DNA of 6,327 bases. Source: Thermomicrobiales bacterium. Lineage in GTDB: Bacteria; Chloroflexota; Chloroflexia; Thermomicrobiales; UBA6265. The notes beneath the pieces were generated by a model. The model saw only the letters and a program-made list of their open reading frames with translations, did no database searches and was not told the DNA's origin. Location: the NCBI GenBank assembly GCA_025928535.1, contig JAICJJ010000174.1, forward strand, positions 1 through 6,327, read 5' to 3'. The position numbers and the translations under genes are program-made. Shown piece by piece: positions 5,980-6,327 of this stretch (within the stretch, counting starts at the first letter, position 1; each line of letters begins with the position of its first letter).

Positions 5980-6327
5980 TCATTCGTCGCCGACCAGCAC
6001 CGGCCGGCCGCGCAAGCCGTCGGCCGGACCGATGATGCCTTCGTCTTCCATGCGCTCGATCAGGCGGGCGGCCCGGTTGTAGCCGATCCGGAGCCGCCGC
6101 TGCAGCATCGACGCCGAGGCGGTTCCCTGCTGCCGGACGATGTCCATCGCCTGATCCCAGAGGGGATCGTCTTCGCCGCTGCCGTCGTCGCTTTCGCTGC
6201 TGGAGGGGAGATCGAGCCACTCCGACTCATCGCGCCCTTCAAAACGCAGCAGCGTCTTTCCGATCTTGTATTTGAGATGCAAATCGCTGCCGCTGGTAAA
6301 GATGAAGAACGTCACGGCAGAAGGATC
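5980..6327 (-). CDS. ftsK: FtsK-like DNA translocase, C-terminal end (partial)
   Basis: Only the last 115 residues are in the window; the frame stays open to the right edge, so the 5' part is missing. The final ~55 residues are a clear FtsK/SpoIIIE gamma winged helix: DPLWDQAMDIV, then ASASMLQRRLRIGYNRAARL, IERMEDEGIIGPADG and RPVLV. In FtsK this domain reads polar DNA sequences (KOPS) and directs the septal motor that segregates chromosomes. Before it lies an acidic Ser-rich linker. The stretch next to the edge (IFTSGSDLHLKYKIGKTLLRFEG) does not read like the usual end of the motor, where GDML and a K-x-R-x-Q-G stretch are expected, though SDL...LLRFEG may be a diverged version. The GTG at 6313-6315 could start a 111-residue protein but has no ribosome binding site, so a partial gene is preferred. 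Confidence 0.8.
   Translation of the reverse strand, partial: DPSAVTFFIFTSGSDLHLKYKIGKTLLRFEGRDESEWLDLPSSSESDDGSGEDDPLWDQAMDIVRQQGTASASMLQRRLRIGYNRAARLIERMEDEGIIGPADGLRGRPVLVGDE

Noticed and set aside
1..6327. CRISPR arrays, insertion sequences, phage or toxin-antitoxin genes, riboswitches.
   Set aside because: No spaced direct repeats, transposase-like sequence, terminal inverted repeats or recognisable riboswitch fold were seen; the window is filled by co-directional housekeeping-type genes.

Overview
This is a 6.3 kb stretch of GC-rich bacterial chromosome in which every gene I can support lies on the minus strand, so it reads from the right edge towards the left. The protein set suggests a Chloroflexota-like bacterium, perhaps near Thermomicrobia/Sphaerobacter. 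It includes a Ycf45-type R3H ATPase, a tandem GNAT-like protein, a DUF970 PII-like protein next to tmk, and a two-TM protein with a double zinc ribbon. That placement rests on family recognition from memory, not on a search.

Layout in transcription order: (1) The 3' end of a gene entering from the right edge, whose last ~55 residues are an FtsK gamma winged helix (stop at 5980). (2) A 139-base gap with a promoter-like AT-rich patch and small hairpins. (3) recR, complete, GTG start (5840-5229). (4) An 82-base gap with a possible extended -10 placed for leaderless transcription and a cluster of GTGAC/GTCAC motifs. (5) A 385-residue tandem GNAT-like protein (5146-3989). (6) A 106-base gap containing an orphan Shine-Dalgarno-like sequence and the real ribosome binding site of the next gene. 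(7) An R3H-domain AAA ATPase (TTG start, 3882-2104). (8) tmk (2095-1415). (9) A PII-like c-di-AMP receptor family protein overlapping tmk by ATGA (1418-1086). (10) A membrane-anchored double zinc ribbon protein (GTG start, 1047-142). (11) tRNA-Asn(GTT) with encoded CCA and its own well-formed promoter (77-3).

Genes 7-10 are packed with gaps of 8, -4 and 38 bases and very probably form one operon: a nucleic-acid-binding ATPase, thymidylate kinase for dTTP supply, a c-di-AMP sensor and a membrane zinc-ribbon protein. The tmk-DUF970 pairing is also known from Firmicutes (tmk-yaaQ). Together with recR and FtsK the neighbourhood has a DNA-replication, repair and segregation flavour. No mobile element, CRISPR array, phage gene or sign of horizontal transfer was seen. 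The least understood parts are the R3H ATPase, the tandem GNAT-like protein, the zinc-ribbon membrane protein and the atypical residues just before the FtsK gamma domain.
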